Assembly (NCBI GenBank): GCA_934045905.1
Contig: OW203762.1
Span: forward strand, 22,228,345 to 22,292,344
Length of the DNA: 64,000 bases
DNA from: Leuctra nigra
Taxonomy: Eukaryota > Arthropoda > Insecta > Plecoptera > Leuctridae
Direction: 5' to 3'
The notes beneath the pieces were generated by a model, which saw only the letters and a program-made list of their open reading frames with translations, was not told where the DNA came from and made no database searches. Made by a program: the position numbers and the translations under genes. Below are positions 13,701-28,700 of the stretch, in pieces (the stretch's first letter is position 1; each line of letters starts with the position of its first letter).

Positions 13701-16700
13701 TTCGAAAGTTTTGAAAGTGAATGGTTTACGACTTGACATCTTCGAAGGCTGTTCATAGTTTTAATTTCACTTGATAAATTGAAGATGTATGATTACACAA
13801 TTTTACTTGATGAGCCCTAACAGAAAATAACTTTTTATAAAATAATATGAAAGTGAGCTTTATCAGATTTCCTCTCGGTTTTGACGTCTTGTAGTGAGAG
13901 AAACGTTGGATTTATGCTCCTAAGAGTATACCTATCCGCAATGTTTTAATCATTATAATAGTCTCTTGAGGCTGCTGAAGCCTCACCCTGGACTAAAAGA
14001 CTTAATAATCTGCCCCATGACACGGTCTGATCGGATAATCGACGCAGATTTGCTGCGCCCTGCACGCGCAATTCCCCGATAAACTGCGCACACCATTCGA
14101 GCACACACACACATACACACACACACACACACGTAATTACATAGTCGGGAGAGAAATATGTGCAATTTGTGTAGAGAGTGTGGATGGCAGGGTTGAAGAT
14201 TTATTAACGCAATTAACTCTTCTTTTTATTATGTTTATCCCACGTCTCCACAATTGAGCTTCCTAATTACTTGCGAGTAGTTGGTATTGCGTGACGAGAT
14301 GGAGTTTTCAATGGCGATAGCCAAGGTCTAATATACGATACTTAGAGATACTTTTCTAAAAATATAACTTAAAACAATGAGAATATAATATCAGTTTTAA
14401 AAGTATAATCTCGCAAGACATGGTGTCGGAATCCTGAATGGTCATGAATGATGATTATAAAAAAAAGTAACATAATTCACCCTGCGTGGTGAAAGACGCT
14501 AGCCGAGGGGATATGTTTTATAATCATTGTAATTGGTCAACGATTAAACAAAGAATCTGAGCGCAGTACCAATGAACTCTGCTACACAGAACAGAATGCC
14601 GGAGACACCACGTGACTCAGGAGAGATGGAATATCGAGATTGCTCGAGCCATTGTTGTCCCAAGTCAATGACAGATTTGACAAACGACAGTGTGGAGACA
14701 GATCCACCAATCATGCGAGTTTTCAAAACGCTTCAGCGTTGCGCATACTTTGCAGAGCTAAAACACAGCGAAGCCAAGAGGAAGTAGGTGGAACCATCGA
14801 AAAAACTAATTAAAACTTCTCTATATATACAGCAGTGTATGTGATAAAGTAGAAGATAGCAATGATGTAAAGTCTATGGCTGGAAGTCACGACGCAAGGC
14901 TCTTGTGTTTTTTTTAAGAAGGCTTCTGCTTTACACGAAGCTCTGAGAGAAAATATTACCGATCCCGTGTGGATGATCCCCGCCCCGAATGTGTGTCCGA
15001 GAGCAGATGACGAGAGCGATGGTTGTGTGTGGAACTAATCGCTCTGGAGTGACCTCCGACCTGGACAAGTGGAAGATCGCGGAAATAATTACACACCCGG
15101 CGGTTAATCAATTCCCAGCGACCACGCCACAGCGTCTTCGACGTATCGCAGATCAACTGTTTCATAACTGCTCTCGGTAACTTATACTTCAAACGGGAAA
15201 GTTTTGCGAATTGCCACAGTATTTGAAATTTATTACCAATTCGTTCTACAAATTTGTAGACAACCTTTCCGATTTCGATGTTACACCACAATAATTAATA
15301 ACAAAATTCGAGTCTATAATATTAATAGTCGAAAACACTCGACCTGCCGGCTTGCTACCGAATCTGACTCTCGAACCCAATGAGTGACATTGATTGAGCG
15401 AATGTGGCTTCATTGTAAACAGTCCATCACAACAAACGGCAGAATCTCTTCAAAGATAGCCCGAGTAAAAAAGCGTTCTAATCACCCTGAATGTTATTTA
15501 AGAGAGCGAGCAGCGAGAATGGATGTGGATGTGATGGATGAACCGGTGTGTTGGTGAAACCCACCTTCTATCATTTTTCTTCCTGTCCCCACTTGCTACT
15601 CACTGACGAACCCACTGTCTCGACCCCCCACTGTTCGATCCACCTCTCTATACATTATCCATTACAAGACATCTATTATGATCTGCTGATTTACTTTAAT
15701 TGGCTAGGTTTTTGTTAATAACACTCATAATGAAGGCATTATTAGAGGTTAAACGCTTTGAAAATAATACCTTGAAACAATCAAGCCGGTGCATTTTCCA
15801 TTATAGCTGCATGCATGGATTTATTAAAAAATGAATATAAATGAGCTACCCTTCAACCGTATATTGTCTAGGCTTCGTCACGATTCTTGCTACGGCCATT
15901 TAATTAGCAGCACAGGTTTTTATTCAATCTTAAACATAATTTAATGCTTATATAAAAAGTAGACATTAAAAAAATACAGTAAGTCACAGATTTTTTTTTA
16001 TAAATGATCAGCCGTTGCGTGCTGCAGAGAAATCTGTCTCTTTATAATCCAAATTTATGACTTATGTTAAAACCAATCGCGTGGTAGGACACAACTGAGT
16101 AAGGCATAACCGCATTATGCTTTACGATCCAGTCTCACACTCTGTGTAGGTGCAAGCTAAATCTAACAATACGCAATATGATTGTATTCACATGGATGAT
16201 ATACGGTTCCATCTTTCCTGTTCACGGCGAGAGATTTATAGATCTGTTCTGTTCAACTTTACTACACTCAGTTGTATTCATGTCTTGTCTTTGTGTTGCA
16301 GATTAATGTAGCGGTGCAATGCCTCAGTACGGACTTCAGCAGTCAGAAAGGTGTCAAGGTAATACATTATTTTTATTTGGTGTATTGTTGTTTATCATAT
16401 ATTCCAGTGCCTGAGCGAGTATTCACCAACTTTGTGCTCCTTCTTCTGGCAATTAAAAGTACAACCGCTCATTTGGAATTATTTTTAGACACTTGTTAAA
16501 CCTAAAGCTAGTCACGGACTGTTACATTAATTCTTTTGTATGATTATTATAATTATAGTTTATTTGAGTAAAGTATACATATTTAGAACATAAATAATCC
16601 GTGTATACACGAAACGATGTCCGGCACCTCCACCAACGTTCTTAATTAGCACTATCTTCTTTTGTTCTGTGCCTGTAGTACAGAAAGATGGGCAGTCAAC

Positions 16701-19700
16701 AATGTAAACAATTATATTTTCTCAGCTTTGTATAATATTTTGTTTAAATTAAATTCTAGAGTAGCCATCTTTGTGTTTACTCATGAGTTCAAGATGGAAC
16801 GAAACCCGGCACCTCCACCACTTTCTCAACGTGTCCGTTTATTATTCATGTGCAGATGGAACGTGCATTATGAAGTCCGCCAAGATCAGAGTCCCGCGCT
16901 AAAGATTATGTACCTCCAAACATATTTGAAAGTGAACACGAAACGTTTTCACTTGTCAGTCCAATCTTCAAACGACATTTCGATACACATATATTTTATC
17001 ATATCTCTTAAAAAGTCGAGTTAATTAAAATCGATCGAGTGTGAAAAGTGAAACTTTTTTTCAAACATATATAATATCTAGTCATGTATGTTTTTTTTGT
17101 CGTGTTCAGAAACAGAAATGATTGTCGTTGTGCTATTCGATCATTTCCTTTCCTTTATCGCCCACCGCTAGTTCACACAGGCAGCTATGGCTTATCGAGC
17201 GATGCCACAGCGCCAAACCGAGACTCCGAAATGGATAGTTTTTTTGTACACCAAGCGAAGGCATATTACAATAAATATGAAGTTTTCTATGACATGAGGG
17301 TGGTGCAATTGTTAAAGATACTGTGAGAAGTTGAGGGGGATGAAATACCCCGCAGGTGCGCAGTCCTTAAAATATAAAATGATGTAAACTAAAATATTAT
17401 ACGATTCTGTTATGGATTTTCAGAGTGAATTTCTTTCATACTACCTGTAACTTCATTCGGTGTCCACGACGAATTTCTTTTGACTTCTTATTCTTTGATC
17501 GCATTGAATCGTTTTTAAAAAGGCGACGGAAATGGGCCACAAGTCATAGACGTTGGATCCGCCTTTCATCGTTTTCATCTTTCACACGGATTCCTTTCGG
17601 TTATGACAATCTTGCCTTTAGAGTAAACCCCCAGTAAATAATATTCTTTCGTTGCATTTCGGATATGAATAAGTCAGTAAAACCAAGATCATCAACGTTT
17701 AAAATTCGTGAAGCGAATATGGGAAGTAAAATCAAGAATTTTAAGGTTGTTACTCTATGTTACGTTGTTTACTTGTTTCGACTTATTTAATTCAATGCAA
17801 TCAGATATATATTTAACATAATTGCAACTTAATACATATCATTTTACAAAACTTAGTATAATTAAATTCCCAGTTTTTGTTGTCTTATAATACTAAATAC
17901 ATTCAGCTGAAAATTACTAGACCTACCTACGCGTATTTTTTATAGTATTTTATCAAGTGTTGATAAAAAGATAAAATTTTATTACTCATTCTTTATAAAG
18001 TTACTTTAAATAATATATTAAAAATTACTACTTTTAAGCTATTGTATCTCATTTACGTAGCTTGCTAATTATTATAATAAAGGTAATTATTTGTAACATT
18101 GAGCTGGGAATTGTGTAATTGATAAGGGTAATTAATGAAATGCGTCACGAAGCGGAACGGTGATCCGAAGCGGCGAAGTGCTGTGATTTTAACTCTGGTT
18201 TACTCTTTCAGGGCCTTCCTCTGCACATCCAGATCGACACTTACGAGGACCCAAGAGACACAGCCGTTTACCATCGAGCCTACTGCCAACTCAAGGTGTT
18301 CTGTGATAAGGTAAGATCCCCTTCCGCCCATATCTTGTCTTACATCTTTCGGAATTAATTAATTGTATTTTGTTTATTACTCTGAGTTAGAGCATTATGA
18401 TACGATTGGTTAAATTATTGTTTCAAAACCAAACATGCAACTTTGTAACAAATACAATCTTCATTGTACAGTCGAACTCTTATCTCAAAATTATGCAAAT
18501 TATCTTTGATCTCTATCATCTATAATATGTTGTCATAAAATTTACGCAACGATGAACCGAATGTTAGTAGTTTGAATGCTGATTGATCTACACTGCATTG
18601 TGTGTATTAATTAGGGGGTTAACATATCTCTATTTAAATGCAAACGTCCGTTCACAATGCAACACAGTCATAAAAGTAAGATGTGTTTCTTCCATGATAC
18701 TGCATTGATGTTTTCACAAGGGTTTGACGTAAACTAACGAAAATGCTAGAAAAAACAATTATATTTACCTGTTAATTAAACTATTAAAGTTTACGTCTGC
18801 ATTGTGAATGGGCCTTATGACCCATGCAGGTGCTTTTTAGAAATCCGATCTTAAAAGGAATGAAGCATACTTTTCGTCTAGATTCTGCGTGATAAGTTTG
18901 GGGTGTTTGTTGTTGTGTTTCCTTTCTTCTTCGCTGGCACCTGTTGATCGAACGAAAAAACCACTCTTCGAGCAGGAAGAAAAGACTTCATGACAGCCTG
19001 AGATTTCGTAGATTTTTAACATATAGCTTCATTTAAAAACTATCCGAGCTAACAAGTCGGCATGTAGCTGCCGCTTATTTAAATGAGACAGGCACAGATT
19101 TGTGAGGTTTTGAACACATATGCCTGGCTCGTTATCAGCTACTTTCATCAGAAAAAGTTGCAGCACCTCTTTGTGGTGTCGACGTCTAGCTGTATATCCT
19201 TGACTTTACTATGTGCACGTAATTTATGAACTGTTGCTTCTTGATATAAAGTGTTGGAACTGTTGAAAACAATGCTTCTTAATTGGCTGACATTAATCCA
19301 GAATGTCTTACTGAATTCGTGGGTCTTCAACCGGTAGCGGCCAACTTTATGCCATTTCAACTCGACTTATTTCACACATTTGAAAGATTACGCGTATTTG
19401 GAACAATCGTGTAATTATTCCGTGTTATCAACGCGTGTATTCATGATCAATGTTCTTGAAGTCTAGAATAAGAGCAAGTTGTGGTCGGGGGGAAGCTGGG
19501 TCCATAGTCAAGGCTCTCCGAGTGGCAAGTCATGTTGTCCTGTCAGACCGAGCTCTTTGACATACTGCCTTGTCACCTCGCTATGACTTTGACTGAGATC
19601 AGAAGCGGGAATATAATCTACCGACTCAAAATCTTGTTAAGAATAAGATACATTCTCAGCGTTTTTTTCTCTTTAAAGTACCGTCAACCTTTTAAAGTTT

Positions 19701-22700
19701 TTTTATACCTGAATTAATTTTACTAATCAGACTACCGAAGAGTCTAATTATTAGTTTGGAAACTCGTTTGCTGTATAAAATTTGCATGAAATGATAGAAA
19801 TTGTACGGGAATGAGGTGTGATAAGTATATGGGAGTTAGCCTGGCCGAACCGGTGTAATCTAATGGTCTTTTAGTCGACACTGACCTGAGCGCTCAGGTC
19901 TTTGGGTCATCAGAGTCTCGAGGAAACATCCTCGAGCATGCATCCACCTGCAGCATCCATCCCGAGATGAAGATAGTGTTAATAATGACGGAGACAAAGA
20001 CGTACCAATGATCGCGTGACGCGCATGCGTGGAAGTGTCGCGTCACGCAATCACAGTACAGAAGAAAACACTTAATTACTAAGTGTCCGTCTTGGATTTA
20101 TACCAATAAACATGCGACTCGAATCAAATGGAATGAGTCGTAAGTCTATCGTGTCAAACTGTCCGGCTCGGCTCCCCGGCTTTGAATTTATCGAATCGCT
20201 AGATGATGGGCACAAAAGAAGCCGATGCGGATTCGGTAGTGATATATTTCTCATTCTCGACGGAGCACAGAAGCTTTTCGGTTCATTATGGGAGTCGGGA
20301 GTTGGCTTGACAACACGGCTCGTAGGTATGCATTGGTCGTGACAATGGAGCACGACGAGAAGCCCAAGATGACCGAGTAATTTCAGAGATATGGATCACT
20401 TCATGATTGGATATATCGAATTGCTGTGTGATGTGTTCATAAAAAAACGTCTCGACTACTACCGCTTCTTCTGGTGAAGGTGAAAGAATCACCTTCGACT
20501 TATGATAATGTTTTTTTCAATGTGCTTGATTTCAATTTGAACGGTGTGAAGAGGCGAATTGGGGGTCATGGGTGAAGGACAAATTACAAGTAATGGCGAC
20601 GGTTTCTCCAAAACTGTCTTGAAATAAACTATAAATTCTTAAAAAGGTCCGTCAGAGAAAACCTTGCACCGCATAAAATTAATCCAACCTGAAATATTAT
20701 GTATTCTTATTCAATTACGTTTTAATAAGATACTAAAATAAATTACAATCCGGGACTAATACATTTGTATTCAGATTTGTGGAAGTGTCTCGGATGTCTC
20801 TTCTTCACCATGTCACACTTCCAGGGAATCTCCTTGGGAGCTTGAAGCATACATTGTGTCCAGCCGCGCTGGCAGAGCAGATCTCTCATAAAGCGGGGCT
20901 AATCTCTTGAGTAGGATTCAATCGTGACGTGACCCTTTGCGGCTGTCACTCGGCTGAACATACGTGACGTGACGTGACGTGACGTCACAGCTGGAAAACG
21001 TGATGCATTTATTCCGGTCATCTCCCCAGCCACCGAGTACATTGTTATTGTTGTTATTATCATCACTGCTGAGACTTGAGAGTGAATATTAATTTAATCT
21101 TTTAGTTTTTAACGCGACCCAGCCCTCTTGATCGCTGCTCAGAGTGTAGAGAAACTGCATCGAGTTAGCCAGCCCCGATCTGATTGGTTTCCAATTTGCG
21201 CAAAGTAATGATAAAATGTAACGAGGTGGGAGGGCAAAACCAAAATAGATTGATTTTAAATTTTTAACTCGGCCCGTCGCCAGTGGGCAGAAATAACCAA
21301 AACCGTTTTTTCATCATTTGTCTTATGCTCTCATGCATTACACCACCCACATTGTTAATTTGAATTATAAACGAACTCTGAAAGGGAATCGTTGGGTTTG
21401 GGCTTTTAGGCCATGGAACCGACAATCCTTCATTATTTTGATCGTTTTGAGGAGATACATGAGACGAATCGATCCTTGGGTTCGATCTTATTTTCGAATC
21501 TTTTCCAGCACAGGTGGACTCGAAAATAACCAATTAAATGGGTGGTTATTTGGATCGAGGTGTGAAAGAGGTCTTGGCAAAAGTTCCCTAATTTGGATGG
21601 GCAGCATAAATTAACGGATCTATTTTTTTCCATTGAGATTTCGGTCCACGGACGAAACTACAGGCTACTGTAATCCAAGGTTGATTGTGAATAATGTGGA
21701 GAAATGATACGTTATAAATTGTCTTTATAAACTTCAGTGAGCCACGATTTGAATGGAGATTATGATCGAGGATGTACAAGAGAGAAGATTCCACCTATGG
21801 GCGCATTTTTACCTTTCATACGTGGACCATAAATTCGGGTTACTACATCTCTAGAGGGGTCGGCCATTGTGAGGTTCCCGCAATTTCAATGTGCACTAAT
21901 TGGGTAGTAAATCGCTCAAAACAACGTCCACGAAATATTACCAAAGCAATAGCAACGACTATTATCTGAGATGGCAAGAGAATCACGCAAGCTCTATACC
22001 TGAGCTCCAGAGTGCGACTTTATGTTGGTAATTATCAAACGCTCTCTTACAGTTTAGGACTTTAGGGCACTTTGGGCCAGACGAATTTTATGATATACCG
22101 AATCTGAGTTTAATTGTTCATATAAAACTTTGATAAAAAAGGAAGGAGTCATAAAATATAATTACAAGTCATGCAGCGTTATTTTTACTTTTACGTGATT
22201 CATGATTCATGTAAATGATGATTTGAAGTTTCACGAGTTAGTGATTAGTTTTCTTAAACTTCGATCATATTGATGCTAATAAGTATACTCTTTTTTTCGT
22301 ATCGATCATGTATAGATTGCAGTACTTGAAGAATGAGGACACAAAACAATCTCCGAGCATCTGTTCTTATAATCTTACACGGGTGTTTATGAAGATAGAA
22401 TCCGAGATTAATTATTGAGTACAAAAAGTACTGATTGACTGGATAGTTAAAATTTTAATTATGTTTCAGTAGCCAGACTCATAAATTGGTGACGCAACTA
22501 CTGTTCTTTGTTAGGCAGACTAAAAAGCTATTACATTTTATTAAACTACTTGAACTTTAGCTAGGTGCATGTTATATCAAATTCAATTATATCCAAATCG
22601 CCGAAAGTTTCACAGATAAAATCTCGAGAACTAATCAAACTATTTTGGTTCTGAGCACTTGTACTTGAGTTCTTGTAAGATAATTGATAAGATTAATTTA

Positions 22701-25700
22701 ATTAGTCTTTTCAAGAGGTGTTGATTGTAAGCAATTCGAGCATATCGAAGTTTCCAGATCAAACCCAAACTTTCGCAAGTAATCACTGATAAAGTCATGA
22801 ATCGTCTTGCTCGTGTTCGCCACCAGAGTGCTCTGGATCATTGTTATTGATGTGTGAAGCCTGCACAAAGCGGACCGCTTCCAAGGGGCTGCTGCTGCGC
22901 TGCGCAGTTTGTTTTTGCCCTCCTGGTCGGGGGCCTGCGCACGCTGCGAGCCGCCATTGTTAGCAGACATCACCGTGATGGACATACACCATGTCTTGTT
23001 CAACATCATGTCGGAACTGACAGACAGTTTCACCGGCCGAGCCACCGAAGAGCGCCGACTCTTTTTTAGAGGTTATGTTCTCGTATCATGCACGCTACAA
23101 ATACGATATTAACATTTAAAATATCTAATTAAAAATATTTTTTAATGTGAAATAATCTATACGCACTCCAGGACATTTGCAACGCTGTATTATAAACAAG
23201 GACGTCAAGTAATAATTAAGAATCACTTATTTACGTGCTTCATTGGCTTAGTGTAAACTTCATAAAATTACTTTGGTGGCAGGGGTGGGATAATTATCAC
23301 ATTAATGAAATATATATTTTATGCACTCCCATATTGAAGGCTGCATCAGAAATGAATATCACAAAGTATAGACATTCGTAGAACAAGTAAACGAATCATT
23401 CTTTATTAACAATAAAATAGAAATAGTCGTATTGAGAGTCCTACAAAATAGTACCTTGCAATTCTTCGCAGCGCATTTAGTTCAGACTCATGTACTCTGC
23501 AATGTAGACCAGAGTCTAAAACAGGTGTGAGTTACTTTATGATAGACTGACTTTATTGGCGGATTCGACGCCAGTGGTTGGTCCAGTTTTCGTAGCCTTT
23601 GGGCGCCAGCATCGAGTAGTGAAGCAAACACTGAAGGTTCGATGTAGAAACTATATTTATAATTGCTGTCACGCCAAGGTCAATGTGTGACAGTAAATAC
23701 CTGGCACCTCCACATCAGATCACCTCATCCAGAGGTTAAAACTCAACAAAAGTGTTTAATGGTTTAACCCAAAGCTATAAATAACCCAAACAAAGCAGCT
23801 ATAAAATAATTTTTGAAATTCAGTCTCGGGTAACAAACACTTCAGTGATTTTAATAACTATTCCCCCCGGTAGCTTATCAGTTGCTTAATTACAATGGTT
23901 TGTTTCGCTCGAATGTATCATGGACGTGATGAATTATTGTGTCCTCCGCAATTATACCAGCCATCGTTCATTGTAATTCCTCTACGACGAGGCTAGCACC
24001 ATGAATTTAGATGGGCACATTATCTAGCGCGCCGTCTTTGCGAGAGCCACTAATAATAAACGGTGTCCGACTAAATCGTCTTGAATTTGCATCGCTAAGT
24101 GCGAATCACTCGGAAAATCTTGATACATAATCCCCTGGAAATTTACATGCCATCTCGACGCATATTTTCAAATGCACAAAGTTTGATATGTTTATGAGAA
24201 CGAAAGCACGTCAGGTATTCTCTTATCGGAGTATTTTTTTGTTGTTTAATTTTACCGAAGTATGAAGTAATTTAATCCCAGACAAACGATGAATTTTCTC
24301 GTCAAAATACCTTCACTCTAGAGTGGACACTGTGTTTCGATGTGAATGTAGTAAGTTTGATTTAATTCCCATCTCTAAATTCCACTCACGAGGGAATGCA
24401 ATTAATTTAATGGACCTCTCTTTGTGTGAGTCGCAGTACCGCTGGAAGTTCAGAGTTCTCCAAAGAACATTCCAAACTATTTGACGGACAAAACATATGC
24501 CTCGACTTATAGGCCCACGAACTTAACAAATACGTAGCTATTTTAAGAATCCAAGACATGGGAAAAGAACCCGATGCTAATTAATAAACAAAATAACTTT
24601 TTTTTATTTGTAATTAACAAAAATAAAATACATTCTCACCAGTAAAACAGCACGGTACATAAATTGTTAAAATGTACTGCTTGTTTGCATGTATACAGAC
24701 AAATAAAAAAAAACGAGCATGGCTATATATTCTCGACAACGTATCGTCGTATCTCTGAAAAGTCTCAGCCATTAAAATAAGCCCACATACCCACACCTGT
24801 ACGTCTGTATGTTGATGTTAACGTGAGGTGAAGAGAAACGCAGTGATGTGTGCTGAGCGCAGAGATAGGTTCGGGTACATGAAGCTCCAGCCGTCACGGG
24901 CAGTACGAGTTTGATGGATGATCCACTATCAGATGGGAGATAACGTCCAGACAACGGTACAAAGTCTCCTCGTACGCATATCGCGGCGATCTCGTGGACA
25001 TTGTGGTCAAAGTTGATCTGACTCAGGAGTTGAAAGCGTCAAGAGAATTATGACAGCTTGCCATATTATAGAATAAAGAATGCGGAACACTTCGATGATC
25101 TTTGTCGACGTACTTCGTGGATTCTCTACACTGCACTTATCTCGAAATGCATGGACCTACATAACGAATAAAACACGGTACAAAAATAAGAAACCGAAAT
25201 GCAATTGCTGAAACTTGTTATGAGAAACAACACGCGAACGGTTGGGTTGATTTCACCTCAATAATTGGAAGCTGCATCCTGTTCGAATCGCCTCCGGCAA
25301 ATGGCTAACGATGGACCGCTACCAAAACGCATTTCGCCAAATATGTTAACCCGCGATCAGATGCTGCCGATCTGAACGATTTCCCGCCAAGAACAACATT
25401 GGCTTTATCTCCTTCTATTTGCTCGAGTAACTTGGAAAGAGCTACTATTTCTTCTTCTGTTTCTTCCACCCGCCCACAATTGTGTTCTGTCAGCCAGCAA
25501 TTGGTAGGTATGAAGATCTATGCTGCTCTAACCACGAGGTAGAGAGACAATACGCGGGTGAAGAGAAATAAAACAGATGAACGGGAAGATGAAAGGATAG
25601 TGTGAAGGAATATGAACTCACGATTTCACGGGTAATTTGTTCCACTTGTTGGAGGTGAACGAAAATCATTAGGTAGTTGCATGGAAAAACTTATTGCCTC

Positions 25701-28700
25701 GAGTAGATTTTAGAAACAGTGCTTTACTGATGTGCGGGTGTCGCTGGGAGGAGATTTTGTTATGAGGATCCGTAGAAGAAGAGGCAGATTTGATGGACAC
25801 CCGTTTAATTGTAAAATGTTAATAAGAGGATAAACTATATTTTTAAAAATTACCAATTAAATATACTTATACTTTTGAAAGTAATGAATGTTATATTTCT
25901 GAACTTTGAATGAACTTTCAAGATAGCCCTCAGTTAAAATTGTTTACCCGATTTGGTTATGATCGTGTGCCTTCTTCTATCACCTTTAACGGCCCACAAA
26001 ATCATAAAGGTGTAGTAACTCTTGTAAGTTTGGTACACTATATTTCCGAAACTGAAAGACGCGACCATAAATTTGTTTCTGGTGGCAGATAACTATAAAC
26101 TAAACATCCTTACAATATTTTATTTAATGGAGGTAAGACAGGAAACTGTTTTCATTCTGTCCGCCTTTAGAAAATACCTTAAAAACGGGCACAGCTGTGG
26201 CCATTTAATTAACACTAAAATACAGGTATGACATTAATAGTTTCCACAGAAATCCGTTTTTAAATTAACTATTTTGTGGCTGGAAATCCAAAAAACCGTT
26301 TATTATAATATATGAGACAAAGAACCTTTCTACAAAAGAAAAATACGATTTAAAATACAATCTGATTGCATTTTGTAGGATCTCTTCTAAATATTACCAT
26401 TCGATATTTTGTTTAAATAAACTATAAAAAAATATTAAAGAAGACAAAGAATTGGAATGGAAATTAGTTTGCCAAATGGATATAAAAGACAAACTGAAAA
26501 CGCCCCCAGCCGATATTCCAAGACCCGCATACAAACTTCACCTTTTCTGAAAAGGGAACACAATTAGTTTATGCAGAACCATCATTATACTAACACATTT
26601 GTTCGTTATTTTATTATCTATTGGTTTAGTTTCTTTGTACTTTACTTGTAGGAATTACTAAGTACTAATTGGGGAGGTATTACGTCAAGGGTCGACAACC
26701 TGCGGCTCCTATGGTTCTTGAATGTCTCTTTATAATTAAAATACAAATCTGGAATCGAAAAATTTGAAAATTCGAAAAATAAACGCCCTGCTGGGCAACA
26801 ATTGGAAGGTTATTTGATTAAGTTTGTTCATTTTAGAGACCCAGAATCACTTTTAAATTGTTGAAATTATAAAAAAAACGCCATGCGGGACAAAAACTGG
26901 AGAGCTTGGTGAAAATATCAAAATAAACTAGTAATTTAATTTACTATTTTCGGTGTTCTACTGCGGCTCCCATTATTATCTAATTTATACATTTTTGGGA
27001 AATTGGCTCCTTCACCAAAAAATGTTGCCGACTCCTGTATTGCGTCTATTCTTGTGAAAGTCCGAGACAGAATGTTCATGTGAGTGTTTTCTTCTGCAGG
27101 GCGCCGAGAGGAAGACGAGAGACGAAGAGCGTCGAGCTGCCAAGAGAAAGATGACTGCCACTGGGAGGAAGAAGCTGGACGAGCTGTACCATCCCGTCAC
27201 AGAGAGATCCGAGTTCTACTGCATGAGCGATCTTGCCAAGCCTCCAGTCCTCTTCACACCAGCTGAGGATATCGACAAGGTCTTTACAACCATAAAATAT
27301 TAAAAACACGAAAAATAATGATGAAATATAAATATTCGTTAAAATTTACACAAACTTTTTATTATTTTTAGAAAATACACAAAAGTTTGTTCAAAATTAA
27401 AATTAATTATGATGTTTGAAATAACTATTCTAACTAGACATGTTTTTAACGTTATCAGGAATATTTTTTTCATTAAAACCATAATTATAGAAATTGAGCT
27501 ATTTCGCCATGTTTTTATTTTATGTAGCCAACCAGTTTCGATTTTCATTTTAAAATCTTCTTCAGGACAATAATGAATTATCAAATTTCCATCAAAAAGA
27601 AAAACAACTCCACATAAAAATTCTGGTAAAAATTCAACATCATACTTTCACCTTATATTTTACAAATTCGCATATTAATGAAATCCGTTTGTCTTTTTTT
27701 ATGTAAATTTGATAATTTATTGTCCTGAAGAAGATTTAAAATGCATATCGAAACTATTGACAAAAATAACTTAATATATAATAAAAAATATTACGAAATA
27801 TCCGAACACTATTAAAGGTTTTAACTATACTTATTCAAACTACTGAAACTCAATCTAAGTATTTAACAATCTTAACTTTTCTTGGAACCACTCTGTTTTG
27901 TTTAGTTCTGTCAGTTGTGAAGTCAAGAGAGTTTGAACTGCTTCTAATATTAATAGAAAGCTGCACTCATAAAATATTCCATCTTCGTTTTATCATTCGT
28001 TATAGTCTTCAGTGACTTTTATCGGCCAGCAAAATAACTAATCCCGAATTAATGTCTAAAACTCTCTATAATCTCTTTTCGCTGCTCATTCAAAAAGAAG
28101 CATTCGATTCAATCTGGCAAAATCCAACATCCTACTTTCACCTGATATTTCAACAATTTTGCAGATGACACATGAAATCTGTAGACTGACTGATAGCACT
28201 GTAACCTTGATCCACATATTAATTGATTCTCTTATCACCCCACAGCTTACCTCGATGGAGCTCCAAGGATTCTACGGTCAAGACACTGATAACTCCAGGT
28301 AAGAATCATGCTAGACCATCATCAGACACGGTGCTGAAGTCATAATACCATTTGCTTCTCTTCGTTGGAGGTGATTCCATGTGGCACTTTGCTGCATTCA
28401 AATACAAATATTAAATATGGAATAAAACCTTAATTACAATGTTTTGAATAAAGGGCTTGAGATCAATTATGGAGCCAACTTTTAACTAAATTAAACATTT
28501 TAACAAAAGGTCTTAATGATTTGAATCAATGTTTTGAATCGATTTTTCAAATTAAAAAAATCAGCGTGACAAATAAGTGATACAAATTTAATAAATTACA
28601 GAATATTATAAGCGAAACATAATTTGCGAAGAACTCTTCTAAAATGTGTTATTATTTACACGTTTATTTGAAAACGTGATATTCAGTATGTAATCAAAGA

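Larger units (their letters stand above)
18311..27099 (+). other. grh intron 5 (8.8 kb)
   Basis: The largest intron. It holds a TGACG tandem (20964-20987), a GC-rich island with an open minus-strand frame (22698-23045) and a hAT-type element (26686-27037) ending 62 bp before exon 6. The rest is AT-rich without recognised genes. A possible SINE-like fragment near 19843-19985 is too weak to call. Confidence 0.8.

Noticed and set aside
13946..14165. Minus-strand frames with VCVCVCV runs
   Set aside because: Direct translation of the AC microsatellite.
19843..19985. Possible third SINE copy with a hairpin (tctcgaggaaacatcctcgag)
   Set aside because: The tRNA-like boxes are not convincing and I could not align it to the other two SINEs.
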